A stretch of DNA of 64,000 nucleotides from Phyto melanocephala. Taxonomy: Eukaryota; Arthropoda; Insecta; Diptera; Rhinophoridae. Location: positions 73,610,043 to 73,674,042 of the forward strand of contig OW799234.1 of assembly GCA_941918925.1 (NCBI GenBank), written 5' to 3'. Of this stretch, positions 33,197 through 42,920 are shown one piece after another; the first letter of the stretch is position 1; each line of letters starts with the position of its first letter. A model generated the notes under the pieces. The model worked only from the letters and a program-made list of their open reading frames with translations, did no database searches and was not told the origin of the DNA. The translations under genes and the position numbers were made by a program.

Positions 33197-33588
33197 TTTA
33201 TTAAAATTTAAACCGTTTATACCACTGTTTTTTGACATTTTGCAAGATTTCGTTTTCAAAACAATATACTTATTTTTAAGGTGGTCTGAGAGGCTCACTA
33301 TGCTCTGCTTCTCCAAAATTCAAACTCCATATAAAAAAAATATAAAAAATAAAGTACTGGTGCAATTGCAACCACCTTATATATTATGATTGAATTTTTC
33401 TGTTTGCAGCGTAGTATATTTTAATGCAATTTAATAAAAACCACAGTTGCATCACGAAGTAGTACTAGATTTTAAGTAGATTTTGCCAAAATCTAGTGAC
33501 GAAGTAGATTTCATTTTGTATGGGAAATTTGGTAGATTTCGCTCAAAATCCCTTAAGTACTAGATTTTGTGTAGGTGTAAATGTAGTA
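33150..33588. mobile_element. MITE with TACTACATTTACACCTA ends and TTA duplication
   Basis: The left end TACTACATTTACACCTAAGC and the complement of the right end TACTACATTTACACCTACAC continue as AAATCTAGTA. They are flanked by TTA at 33147-33149 and 33589-33591. A 3-bp TTA duplication suggests PIF/Harbinger; a TA duplication (Tc1/mariner) cannot be excluded because the end itself starts with TA. No coding sequence. Confidence 0.8.
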
Positions 33589-34328
33589 TTAAGGTATATA
33601 CATATGTATGCAGTGAATATAGAAAATATAATAGAGGCTCTGATAAAGATATCCAAATGGAAAGACTCTGATACATTTTCATACACATACACATACGAAT
33701 TTTTGTGTGGATTTTATATTGTAAGTGATATACTTACTCTCACACTACCGCCTATTGTAATGCTACAAAAAAAGGACATAAATTTAAAAACAAGTTCAGA
33801 TCTTATACAAAATTTAATAATGTGTCTTGAACAAAAAAAATAATCTAAAATAAAATTTTTGAAGAAACACAGAAGATTTGCTTTTGTACAGAAATTCCAG
33901 TAGAAAATATAATATTTAAACGAAATCGTCCTATAGAAGATGTAGAAGAGTACTACCGCATAAAGGGATACATCTCCCTTATTGATTCTGTTCTCCAGGA
34001 CTTAAAAATACCTTTTTCAAAAGTCGTTCTAAATTTATTTAGTATCGAAAAAGCATTAAACATTTTTCATTAGACTTAACCAATTTAATTCCACTCTTTG
34101 TAGACGATTTGTTTAAATACGAAGAAACAAAAAAAAAACTACTAAAATCTAAACTTGAAGCTGAACTTTTGCATTGGCAGCAGAAAAAAAAGATTTGTCA
34201 AGAACTTCCAAAAAATGGTCAGGCTAAACGGGTTAGCAATGTTACATATTTACAACCAAATCGAAGTTGATCCAGCAGTTGTGCTAAATAAATTTGCTAC
34301 AACAGGAAACCACAAATTACTTATTTAA
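33589..34328 (+). pseudogene. hAT-superfamily (ZMYM/P52rIPK-like) transposase remnant
   Basis: Blocks in order: VNIENIIEALIKISKWKDSD, FLCGFYIVSDILTLTLPP, KKDINLKTSSDLIQNLIMCL; then FEETQKICFCTEIPVENIIF and VEEYYRIKGYISLIDSVLQD. After frameshifts the C-terminal signature RLNGLAMLHIYNQIEVDPAV ends VLNKFA. The last block is the conserved hAT dimerisation end (NGLALLNIHR-I...V-DKFA). The region between, with the conserved SFS..RLK motif, is eroded. Ends and target duplication were not found. The 107-codon frame at 33520-33843 is part of this pseudogene plus MITE sequence. Confidence 0.75.
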
Positions 34329-34789
34329 TACAAGTGTCCTTGTTAAACTTTATGTCAGAACATTTTTTATTTTATTTTTTTTTTCGTTGTTATTAAATAA
34401 ATATTTATTTTGCAAAAAAAAAGTATCACACACTAAATACAATATAGTCACAACTCAAAATGTTCCAAAACTGAACTTAAGCCATAACTTGATTCACAAT
34501 ACGCATCAGTAACTACAGCGAATATTTCATTCTCATCACTATCTTTTATGACCAGACAAATTCCGTTACATCTGTATTCTTGTTAATTGTGTTGCTTCCT
34601 AAAAATTTATCCGTCATCTCAAGTGTCATTTATGTAAAGAAAGCCTGGCCTTTGATGAATATGGATCATAGTTTAAACTTATTTTTAAGATGGCGTTCAA
34701 ACATAACAAGAGCGAGAGGATTTAAAAAAAAAATTCAGTTATGAAGCTCATTATAAATAAGAAAACATTTTTGGTTTGGTTTTATTAGG
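34329..34789. other. AT-rich stretch, nothing recognised
   Basis: No supported frame. Confidence 0.4.
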
Positions 34790-35165
34790 ATGGTGCAACT
34801 TGCCACACATCTTATGCCACAATCGACTTATTGCGTACAACGTTTGATAGCTGTTTGATAAGCCGAAATGGTGTTGTTAATTGGCCGCCAATAAGATGTA
34901 ATTTGACACAGTTGGACTATTTTCTAAAACAATTGAGAATTTGAAGGCCAACATTCGTGATGTCATACACTCAAAAATTGGTCCGAACGATTGGGGTACT
35001 GTGAGGCCATTCGCGGCAGCCATATAAATGAAATAAAATTTTCTTTCTAACCACAATAATTGTACTTCATAACAAAAAATTATTTTGGCGAATTTCAAAC
35101 CGTTTTTTTTATTGTTTTTTTTTTTTAAATTTAAACTATTAAATGGTCCACCCGTTATATTAACT
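34790..35165 (+). pseudogene. DD41D transposase catalytic-core scrap
   Basis: From about 34792 the frame reads DGATCHTSYATIDLLRTTFD, CLISRNGVVNWPPIRCN and LTQLDYFL. The second and third catalytic Asp positions are present with 41 residues between them. A frameshift then gives KTIENLKANIRDVIHS. Downstream, GGTCCACCCGTTAT near 35150 may be the worn terminal repeat. It differs from the other DD41D copies here, so it represents a separate lineage. Confidence 0.7.
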
Positions 35166-35283
35166 TTAATCCTTTTTATATAATTTGTGCTGAGGTAAAT
35201 AAATTTTTGTGTACTCATCGACTTCTCTGATAATATTGACAAAACTTTATGAAAGCTGACGAAGTTTCTCAACTCCGATACTA

Positions 35284-36502
35284 AGGGGTGTCTCGAAATG
35301 CTTTTTTACATTTTAAAATGTCTCCCAAATCTAGTTTTTATCAAACAAAAAATACATTTTATTGGCGTTTTGGAGAAAAATTTCTAAACTTTATTATGCA
35401 AAAAACCAAAGTTTCAAATTTTATTTTCTTTTGCAAAATTTCGCACTTTTTTCTTAACGCTTTGCAATAAACGTTGGACACACGTTTTACCGAAGTGTTT
35501 GATAGGTTTTTTCCAAATCTGTTTACATTTGCAGAAGCTTTGAACTTTGTTCTTAGGTACTGCTTAATTATAGCCCAATAGCGTTCAACAGGCCTTAGCT
35601 CTGGACAATTAGGTGGATTTATGTTTTTCGGTACAAAATTTATTTTATTGGCCTCATACCACTCAAGGACGTCTTTGCTGTAGTGGCAGCTTGCCAAGTT
35701 GGGCCAAAACAGTGGAGGTATATTGTGGCTTTTGCATAATGGCAATACAGCCTTTTTCAGGCACTCATTAATATAAAATTGCCTGTTCATTGTACGATTC
35801 ACAATGATTGCCTTTGAAGTTTTCCCACATGTACATATTGCTTGCCATATCATATATTTTTTGGCGAATTTTGAAATCTTTTTATACTAAAATTTATCGG
35901 AAACATTAGCTCTTTAATTAGAAACATAAAACCCTGACCAGGAAGCTCTGAATAGTCAGCCTTCCAATAGGTTTCATCGTCCATTAAAATACATCCATTA
36001 AAATTATTTAATTTGTGACGTAGCAACTGTCTTGCTCTTATTCTTGCCGTTTTTGCTCCTTTTTCGTTTCGGTTTGGATATATCGCGAGCGATATCGCGA
36101 ATGGAAATGTTTGGATTATGCTTCCAAAGTGCCTACACCTTTTTAACGATTTGAGGATTCCTAAAACCACGAGGCCCTCCACCTTTCTTGTGCTTAATAG
36201 ACAAGTCTTTTTTAAATTTAAAAATAACGTTACGGGCAGTCTGTCTGGACACTTTTGCCCGTCGCGCAACTTCAGCGTAAGAAAGTTGTTTATTTTCATT
36301 ATAAATATCCACAATATTTTTTCTCACTTTTTCTCTATTTGACGACATTTCAAATACGGATTAAATAATTTGAATAAACTTATTAACAAAGTATTGTTGA
36401 CACTTCTAACTATCACAGAGTGGAACAAAAAAATTAATTAAATAATAATTGTTTGCGTAGTGCCCTGTAAAAAATGTAAAAAAGCATTTCGAGACACCCC
36501 TT
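35284..36502 (-). mobile_element. Full-length DD37E Tc1-like element
   Basis: Terminal inverted repeats start AGGGGTGTCTCGAAATGC and continue TTTTTTAC, essentially perfect between the left (35284) and right (36501-36502) ends. Both ends lie next to TA (35282-35283; TTA at 36502-36504). At about 1.2 kb this is the size of an autonomous element. It holds one transposase gene in pieces, annotated separately. Confidence 0.9.
35359..36348 (-). pseudogene. DD37E transposase with two frameshifts and a mutated catalytic Asp
   Basis: Minus strand. Frame 1 starts ATG at 36348: MSSNREKVRKNIVDIYNENK, then a helix-turn-helix (YAEVARRAKVSRQTARNVIF) and the GGGPRGFRNP linker. Frame 2 (ending about 35850) carries CILMDDETYWKADYSELPG with the first catalytic Asp. 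Frame 3 (35853-35359) carries MIWQAICTCGKTSKA, PPLFWPNLASCHYSKDVLEW and NPPNCPELRPVERYWAIIK. The residue expected to be the second catalytic Asp (FWPD) is Asn here. The final Glu (RPVE) follows after 37 residues, giving DD37E spacing as in the mosquito/TRT clades. Almost the whole protein is recoverable by eye, so it died recently. Confidence 0.88.
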
Positions 36503-38337
36503 TACATTTATAGCTGTTTCTGTCATTGATTTTTTTCTTAATTATTGTTTTCTACTACATGGTCAACTGTATTAATTTTAATATGTTGTTGAATATAAAT
36601 AAATAAATAAATTAAATTTCTTAATATATTTTTTTAATTTAAATTTCAAGTAAATGTTTTATTGCCAACTCGTGTTTACAACGCCTTTTAGGCGCTGATA
36701 CAAACTATTGTAAATAAGTTATTTGTCAATAAAATTTATAAAAAAAATATAAACCAAAAAAAATTTTACATTTAAATTTCTTAAATTTTTCTCTTTGATT
36801 TTTCTTCTTTGCTACATTCAAATTGCATGTGGGTCACTGTGAATCACTGAATCGCACACTCTGAAGATGACAATGTTGGTAAAAAGTTGCCGACTGAAAT
36901 AATTTATACAATTTTAAACTATTTTTTTTCATTTAAAATCTTCTTCAATTAAAGAATTTATACAAGATTTTCTATATTACAGAAACATTCGATAGAAAAT
37001 AAAAAAATATTTTGTACAAATACTCACTTGTTACACTGTCTTTAACATGCAATAACACAAAACTACTTTTATTCTTTAGAAAATAATGTGAATACAAATA
37101 TTTTTATTTAAACATTTGTCTTTTATTTTTTTTAGTTTCTACCCGAATTCCAAAACATTTCAAACAATACTGTATTTTGTATATTTCAATTGGCTGCTAG
37201 CCAATTACGGGCTCCAAAAAGAATATGGTATAAATAAATTGTTGCATTTCCATGTTTGTTTATGTTTTTTTTCCTCCTTTCATCTACTATATTTTTTTTA
37301 TTTAAACTCAAATCAATTTGTTGGGAAATTGTTAGAAAATAAAATGAGAGAGATAGAAAAAATTATGGTCTCAAAAGTCAACATGATATCAAGCGTATCG
37401 ATGGCCATGATTCTAAATAAATTTGCTATGGATATTATTTAACTGTGTGAAGAAGTACTTGTTTGTTTGTTTGTTTAAAAAAAATCTAGAAAAAATACGA
37501 GATGGAATGCATGAAATCACAGGATTCTTAGGGCCTTTAAATACACTCAACATTAGCCTTGAGTTATAGTATTTACTATAGAACATACGAGTCTTTAAGG
37601 CTGCAGAAAGAGTGTGGAAAGGTTATGAAATCTTTTCGTACTGATATTTGGCGAGCAACTTGTTCTCTAACTTAAGGCTCAACGATTTTAAACTTCCCCT
37701 TTTCTCTTTCAATATCCACATCGAAATGTTTACTTTGATAAATACAATATGAAAAATATAAAACTGCAACAAAGTCAACAAAAACAAAAAACAAAAGAGA
37801 AGAACAATTGTAGTTTGATATGTAAACAAATTCCAGCAAAGTCAGTTAAAACAACAACAATAATTGAGTATAAGAAATTGATTGTTATTTAAATTGATTG
37901 GATTCGATAATAGTTGGCAATAAAAAACGTGATGTTTTAAAAAAAAAATGCCAAAATGGAAAACAAACAGCAGCGACTCAACATGGCGAAAGTTCACAAC
38001 TGCATATACAGACACGTGTACATGCATACATACATACATTTGTATATTTAAAATAGAAAATATTATTTACCACAAACAAGAAAAAAAAAATAAATAATAA
38101 TAAAATATGAAATGTGGGTAAACAAAGATTACTGAAAGAAAATGAAATATTTTAAGGATTTATAAGTAGTACGTGCAATAAATAATGCACTTACACTTTG
38201 CCCGCTATATATAGGAAGAGTAACAAAATTTTGTTTTTTTATTATAAATTTGATACAAAAGAGAGTTTATCGAAATTTATTAAAATTATTTTTATTTTGT
38301 AATTTTTTTTTAAATCTTTTGTTCACTTTCAACTGTC
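36503..38337. other. AT-rich stretch, nothing recognised
   Basis: The frames at 37116-37442, 37623-37829 and 37842-38039 are hydrophobic or low complexity without domains. A (TTTG)n tract lies near 37457-37474 and (CATA)n near 38023-38039. Confidence 0.45.
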
Positions 38338-38375
38338 CCAATGAATAAAAATGCATTCTGAATTTTAATTGAATA
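38338..38375 (-). mobile_element. Helitron 3'-subterminal scrap
   Basis: Contains GAATAAAAATGCATTCTGAA followed by TTTTAATTGAATA. This is the exact complement of the block preceding the 3' hairpin of the nested Helitron (about 9977-10012). The hairpin and CTAG are absent here. Confidence 0.55.
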
Positions 38376-38674
38376 TATTAAAAATAAAATTTTATTGATT
38401 TTTGTTGTAATGCAAGTGGGTACACAACAGAGAACTGCAACGAGCACCCGTTTTTATGATTTATGATAGTTGCCCTAAAACGAGTTGCGGTGTTGTTAAT
38501 ACAGCCTATTGCTTTTGTATGTCCTCGCCAGGCTCGTAAGAAATTGTGTTTGCAACATACGAGCCTTTAGCAAACACAATGAAATTTATATGAGTTCTGT
38601 ATTGTATTGTTTCGTAAATATACTACAACTAATTTACTCTCTTTTATTCAATGTTCTCTATCTGCCCTTCACTG

Positions 38675-39731
38675 CATATCTGCCAGATTTAACGATTTAT
38701 CGTCATTTTGACGATTTTACGTGATGAAATTAAGTGTTAACGATTTGACGATTTATGCTATGTTTTTGACGATTTTCAAGAATTCAATTTTGCAACATTT
38801 TTCATTACTTTTATATCAACCTTAAACTAAATAAAAATAATTTGTAACGGTTTTTTATGTTATTAATAATAAAACAGAGTGAAAGAGATACATCGATCAT
38901 TATTTAATGTGTTTGTGTGAGTAATTTTTCCACTTTGTACATTTTTAACATAGTATATGCCACATTTTATCAACTGATACCTACAACACGAACAAATATA
39001 AATTTGGAAATGCGTTTAAAACAATTTTAGTTTTTTAAGTAAATTTATTTAAATTATTTAAGTGACAAATTAATATGCTTAAATACTTCAACAAAATGGT
39101 AAGTTCTTTTTAATTATACATTAAAACCTTAAAAATCAAACATTATATTTTCAATAGAAAACCAAGATGATGAAAATTCTAGCAGCTCTTCCTCTGCAAG
39201 TAGAAATTTCATCCATTTTTTATACAAAACTTTGTTGTAGCTAAAATGAAATTTTAATAGTGTTTTTCACAGGTAACCAACAAGAAGAAGAAAATTAAGG
39301 AAGACTGGTTTGCAGATCCAGAAATATATTTATGGGCTAAAAAGCGAAACGATGTAGTTTATTTTGGCGTTGTGCTCGTCTTACGCTTGCCTAAAGCTAC
39401 CTTAATCGGTAGAAACTTTAGAAAGAAATGATTATAATTATTTGTCAATTAGTCTGAATAAGATGCAGCCAATTCATTATTTATTATTTTTTGTATTTAT
39501 ATACATATTAATATTTATTTTTCAAAATTAATTCTAAATTGTATTATATTTATTGTCATGTTCTTAACTTAAAAGGGTCTAATAAAACCATTGATCTCTC
39601 TGGATTTAAAAAGTTTGTTATGTTATGCATTAAATAAAAAATGTTTTGTTTTGAAAAATGCGTTTTTTTTATTTTGACGATTTTTTTCCCCAAATTAGAC
39701 GATTTTGCCCCTATTTTATCTGGCAGCTATG
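38675..39731 (+). mobile_element. hAT-type non-autonomous element, copy 1, with 8-bp duplication
   Basis: Ends CATATCTGCCAGAT and ATCTGGCAGCTATG are inverted. They are flanked by the direct 8-bp repeat CTTCACTG (38667-38674 and 39732-39739). Subterminal regions on both sides are full of TTGACGATTT motifs. An 8-bp duplication and a CA-x-AG-type end fit hAT. It carries a three-exon mini-gene (39075-39431). It is the sister of 39800-41419, which contains an extra nested insertion. Confidence 0.88.
39075..39431 (+). pseudogene. Three-exon mini-gene in hAT-type element, copy 1 (start disrupted)
   Basis: Exon 1 39075-39098, exon 2 39158-39195, exon 3 39273-39431 (TGA). Exon 2 gives NQDDENSSSSSS and exon 3 VTNKKKKIKEDWFADPEIYL, WAKKRNDVVYFGVV, LVLRLPKATLIGRNFRKK. 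Exon 1 is two bases longer than in copy 2, so its ATG no longer reads into the exon 2 frame. The intron 2 donor is GCAAGT (GC-AG) instead of GTAAGT. The exon 3 pattern (W-ADPE--LW-KKRNDVVY...) resembles the BED-like N-terminal region of hAT transposases with the zinc ligands lost. That assignment is inference. Confidence 0.55.
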
Positions 39732-39942
39732 CTTCACTGACCTACAGTTATAATTGTCTGAGTGCACAAGTGTTTACTCGCAGCATTCGCCATTGGTAGC
39801 ATAGCTGCCAGATTTGACGATTTATCGTCATTTTGACGATTTTACGTGCTAAAATTAAGTGTTGACGATTTGACGATTTATGCTATGTTTTTGACGATTT
39901 TCAAGAATTCAAGTTTGCAACATTTTTCATTACTTTTATATA

Positions 39943-40523
39943 TCCTTCCGTTGCCACATGCAAGTGCAAGTGAAAAAAAAGCAATACACTAACACTTTTT
40001 TACTAACACAACTACACTTTGACAACCTGCGACTCAGCTTGCGAAGAAATTTTTGAGCAAGTAAAATTTTTACAGTTACGGCAAGTAAAGTGACAAGCCG
40101 AAAAACAGTCTTGTCTAACACTGAGTTTTTTGTTAACTCACTAATATATCATACAGTTGTGATAAATAATTCAGCTAGTTTTTAAAATAAATATGTATAT
40201 ATGTATATGAAGAATATTAAGAAAAATTATAAATATTCATTTAAAATGTAAGTTTTAATATAAATATCAATTTTTAATAAACAAAATTATTAAAAAAGTT
40301 ATATGTCTAAAGGTAACGTTCAATAGTGGCTATTGACAACATTTAATTACCAATTGAAGCAGCGCCATTTGTTTTAAATTTGTTTGAAGTTTATTTGTTG
40401 ACGACATTTTAAAAATGAACTTGCACTGTGCTGTGTAGCCACTCAAAAAATTTTTGTGTTTTTTTTGGCATTTCTCCTGAATACACTACTTGCAAGTAAA
40501 TACTTGCTTGTGGCAACGTAGGG
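39943..40523. mobile_element. MITE nested in hAT-type copy 2
   Basis: The insertion interrupts sequence continuous in copy 1 (between CATTACTTTTATAT and TCAACCTTAAAC). The left end reads CCTTCCGTTGCCACATGC and the complement of the right end CCCTACGTTGCCACAAGC, both followed by AAGT repeats. The minus-strand frame 39936-40121 is inside it and has no recognised domain. The target duplication is not clear. Confidence 0.7.
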
Positions 40524-40724
40524 TCAACCTTAAACTAAATAAAAATAATTTGTAACGGTTTTTTATGTTATTAATAACAGAACAGAGAGAAAGAGATACA
40601 GAGTATATGCCACATTTTATCAACTGATACCTACAACACGAACAAATATAAATTTGGAAATGCGTTTTAAACAATTTTAGTTTTTTAAGTCAATTTATTT
40701 AAATTATTTAAGTGACAAAATAAT

Positions 40725-41079
40725 ATGCTTAAATACTTAAAAAATGGTAAGTTCTTTTTAATTATACATTAAAACCGTTAAAATCAAACATTATATTTTC
40801 AATAGAAAACCAAGATGATGAAAATTCTAGCAGCTCTTCCTCTGTAAGTAGAAATTTCATCCATTTTTTATACAAAACTTTGTAGTAGCTAAAATGAAAT
40901 TTCAATGGTGTTTTTTACAGGTAACCAACAAGAAGAGAAAAATTAAGGAAGACTTGTTTGCAGATCTAGAAATAAGTTTATGGGTTGAACAGCGAAACGA
41001 TGTAGTTTATTTTGCCGTTGTGCTCGTCTTACGCTTGTCTAAAGCTACCTTAATCGGTAGAAACTTTAGCAAGAAATGA
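40725..41079 (+). CDS. Three-exon mini-gene in hAT-type element, copy 2 (intact frame)
   Basis: Exons 40725-40746, 40806-40843 and 40921-41079 are joined by consensus introns (GTAAGT...AATAG; GTAAGT...TTTACAG). Together they make a 72-residue frame: MLKYLKNENQDDENSSSSSS, VTNKKRKIKEDLFADLEISL, WVEQRNDVVYFAVV, LVLRLSKATLIGRNFSKK, stop. The N-terminus is acidic and Ser-rich, followed by a basic stretch. I read it as a left-over N-terminal part of a hAT transposase whose BED-finger Cys residues are gone. It might still be translated, but the changes against copy 1 in exon 3 are essentially all amino-acid-changing, so I see no sign of constraint. Host-exon capture is the alternative. Confidence 0.5.
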
Positions 41080-41439
41080 TTATAATTATTTTTCAAATAG
41101 TCCAAAAAGATGCAGCCAATTTATTATTTATTTTTTTTTTTGTATTTATATACATATTAATATTTATTTTTCGAAATTAATTCTAAATTCTATTGTATTT
41201 ATTGTCATCTTCTTAACTTAAAAGGGTCTAATGAAACCATTGGTTTCTCTGGATTTAAAAAGTTTGTTATGTTATGCATTAAATAAAAAATGTTTTGTTT
41301 TGAAAATGCGGTTTTTTATTTTGACGTTTTTATGACGATTTGAGTAAACTATTTGACGATTTTGACGATTTTTTTTCCCAAATTAGACGATTTTGCCCCT
41401 ATTTTATCTGGCAGCTATGATTGGTAGTTATATTTCAAG

Positions 41440-41999
41440 CAGCGTTGCCAGATGGTTTAGGAAAAAATCAATGATCGTATATTTAAGTAAGCATGTAAAT
41501 TCATTATGAAATAAAATGAATTTAAAAGTTATTACAAGAAAAATTTTCGTGAAAAATTTGAATTAAAATATATAATGAATGCGACAGGCTAACGAATCAC
41601 AATTTTTTTATACGTCAATTTCATTTATATGTAAATATATTTACAAAAATATTGACCAATGGCAACGTAGCCCAGTCCGTTATTTCATTGTGCGATATAG
41701 ACACAGAATTTACTTTTTATGTATTTATACATTTTTGAAAACAAATTTTACAACAAACACACAACTATATTCTGTGATGCTAAAGATGCACATAAGAACA
41801 TTTTTTTAAATGGCTGAGTGCGCTCTTTATATAATTTTTAATTTAATGTGTTTAAAATTTTATAGATAATAATAAATAAAATACTTTCAAAAAGCATTAC
41901 CATTTTTCATTCATAAAATAAATAACAAAACATGCACTAAATCATTTAAATGCCTTAAATCGTCTAACCTACGATAAATCATAAAATCTGGCAGCCACG
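41440..41999. mobile_element. Possible third element with TGCCAGAT ends
   Basis: The left end reads CAGCGTTGCCAGATGG and the complement of the right end CGTGGCTGCCAGATTT, with TTTATGATTTATCG inside. These resemble the ends of the two hAT-type elements immediately to the left. Flanks TTTCAAG and TTTCACT are only partly alike, so the duplication is not convincing. Confidence 0.4.
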
Positions 42000-42189
42000 T
42001 TTTCACTTAATGTTGAATTTTAAATACACGATCATATACTAAATAAATATGCCGTGAATGTTGTTGTTACGAGCTGGTCGTAACACTTAAGTTATTGTGT
42101 AATACTTTCATTCATGAAGCTCGCTTTGTATGAAGAACGAGCCGACGAGCCACCATATCAGTAAAATCGAGTGCTTAAAAGTATTCGAG

Positions 42190-42920
42190 ACTAAAAATGA
42201 TTTAGTAAACAGCGAGTGCGCCCGCAAGTATTATGTATTGTTGCAGTTCTCTGGTACACAATATTTTTGGTTATTCCATTTGCTGTAAAAATGAAAAAAT
42301 TTTTTGGAGCATGCGACGTACAGCTGGACATGTGAAAAGCATGGATTTTCCAAATGCATTCCTGCAACACGCAGAGATTGTCCTTGTGTTTTGTTGATGG
42401 TAATAGCGAAGGCAAGGCGAACAATAAACTGTATTCGCTTGCAGTTTAAAGGCAAATCGGTGGGTACCATTGAAATGCGTGGAAATAGCTGAAAATAATA
42501 ACTTATTTTTGATGAGGTTGGCCCTGCCCACTTTTCTAATTACGAAATTATATAGTCATGACAGCTCAATATGTGTGCAAATTTTCAAAAAAATCGATCT
42601 AGTTCAAGTAGCTAAAAATGATAACTTATTTTTTTGGGCAGTACACTTTTCTAATCACGACATTGTATAATCATTAGAGTTCAATATGTGTGCAAAGTTT
42701 CAAAAAAATCTATGTAGTGCAAATAGCTAAAAATGATAATTTAATTTTTATGGGCGTGGCCCCGCCCACTTTTTGCCACCCATAAACTCTCCCTGGAATA
42801 TGTGTACAACAACTTGCCAAAGCTTGAGTCCGATCGGCTTTACGGTTTCGGAGTCTACAGCTAACACACACACATACACACACAGACAGACAGAGTTTCA
42901 CTTCTATATATATAGATAGA
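42190..42920 (-). mobile_element. Helitron remnant: 5' end fused to helicase C-terminus
   Basis: On the minus strand the 5' end at 42920 starts A|TCTATCTATATATATAG, then AAGTGAAACTCTGTCTGTCT. After the GGGCGGGGCCACGCCC modules (shared with 9632-10045) the sequence passes at about 42480 into the C-terminal part of a RepHel helicase (42480-42190). No hairpin-CTAG 3' end is found downstream. It is an internally deleted copy that has also lost its 3' end. Confidence 0.82.
42191..42480 (-). pseudogene. Helitron RepHel helicase, C-terminal fragment
   Basis: Frames at 42470-42231 and 42424-42191 read MVPTDLPLNCKRIQFIVRLA and AITINKTQGQSLRVAGMHLE. They continue NPCFSHVQLYVACSK and NQKYCVPEN / NIVYQRTA. 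This is the final part of the Pif1-like helicase domain of Helitron Rep-helicase proteins, including the motif VI region (FAMTINKSQGQSL, L-NP-FSHGQLYVACSR). A frameshift lies just after VACSK. The ATPase Walker motifs and the Rep domain are missing. No activity is possible from this copy. Confidence 0.9.

Larger units (their letters stand above)
39800..41419 (+). mobile_element. hAT-type non-autonomous element, copy 2, with 8-bp duplication
   Basis: Ends CATAGCTGCCAGAT and ATCTGGCAGCTATG are perfectly inverted over 14 bp. They are flanked by the 8-bp repeat ATTGGTAG (39792-39799 and 41420-41427). The body is closely similar to copy 1 apart from a roughly 580-bp nested insertion (39943-40523) and a roughly 65-bp gap. 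The two elements lie only 68 bp apart with different target duplications, so they are two insertions and not a tandem duplication. Confidence 0.92.

Noticed and set aside
37116..37442. 108-codon plus-strand frame
   Set aside because: Aromatic-rich low-complexity residues, no domain, no splice or start context beyond chance.
38420..38465. AGAGAACTGCAAC shared with the helicase fragment at 42245
   Set aside because: Only about 13 bp, opposite context and no extension on either side; likely chance.
40170..40190. CAGCTAGT as a Helitron 3' end
   Set aside because: No GC hairpin within 20 bp upstream; chance CTAG.
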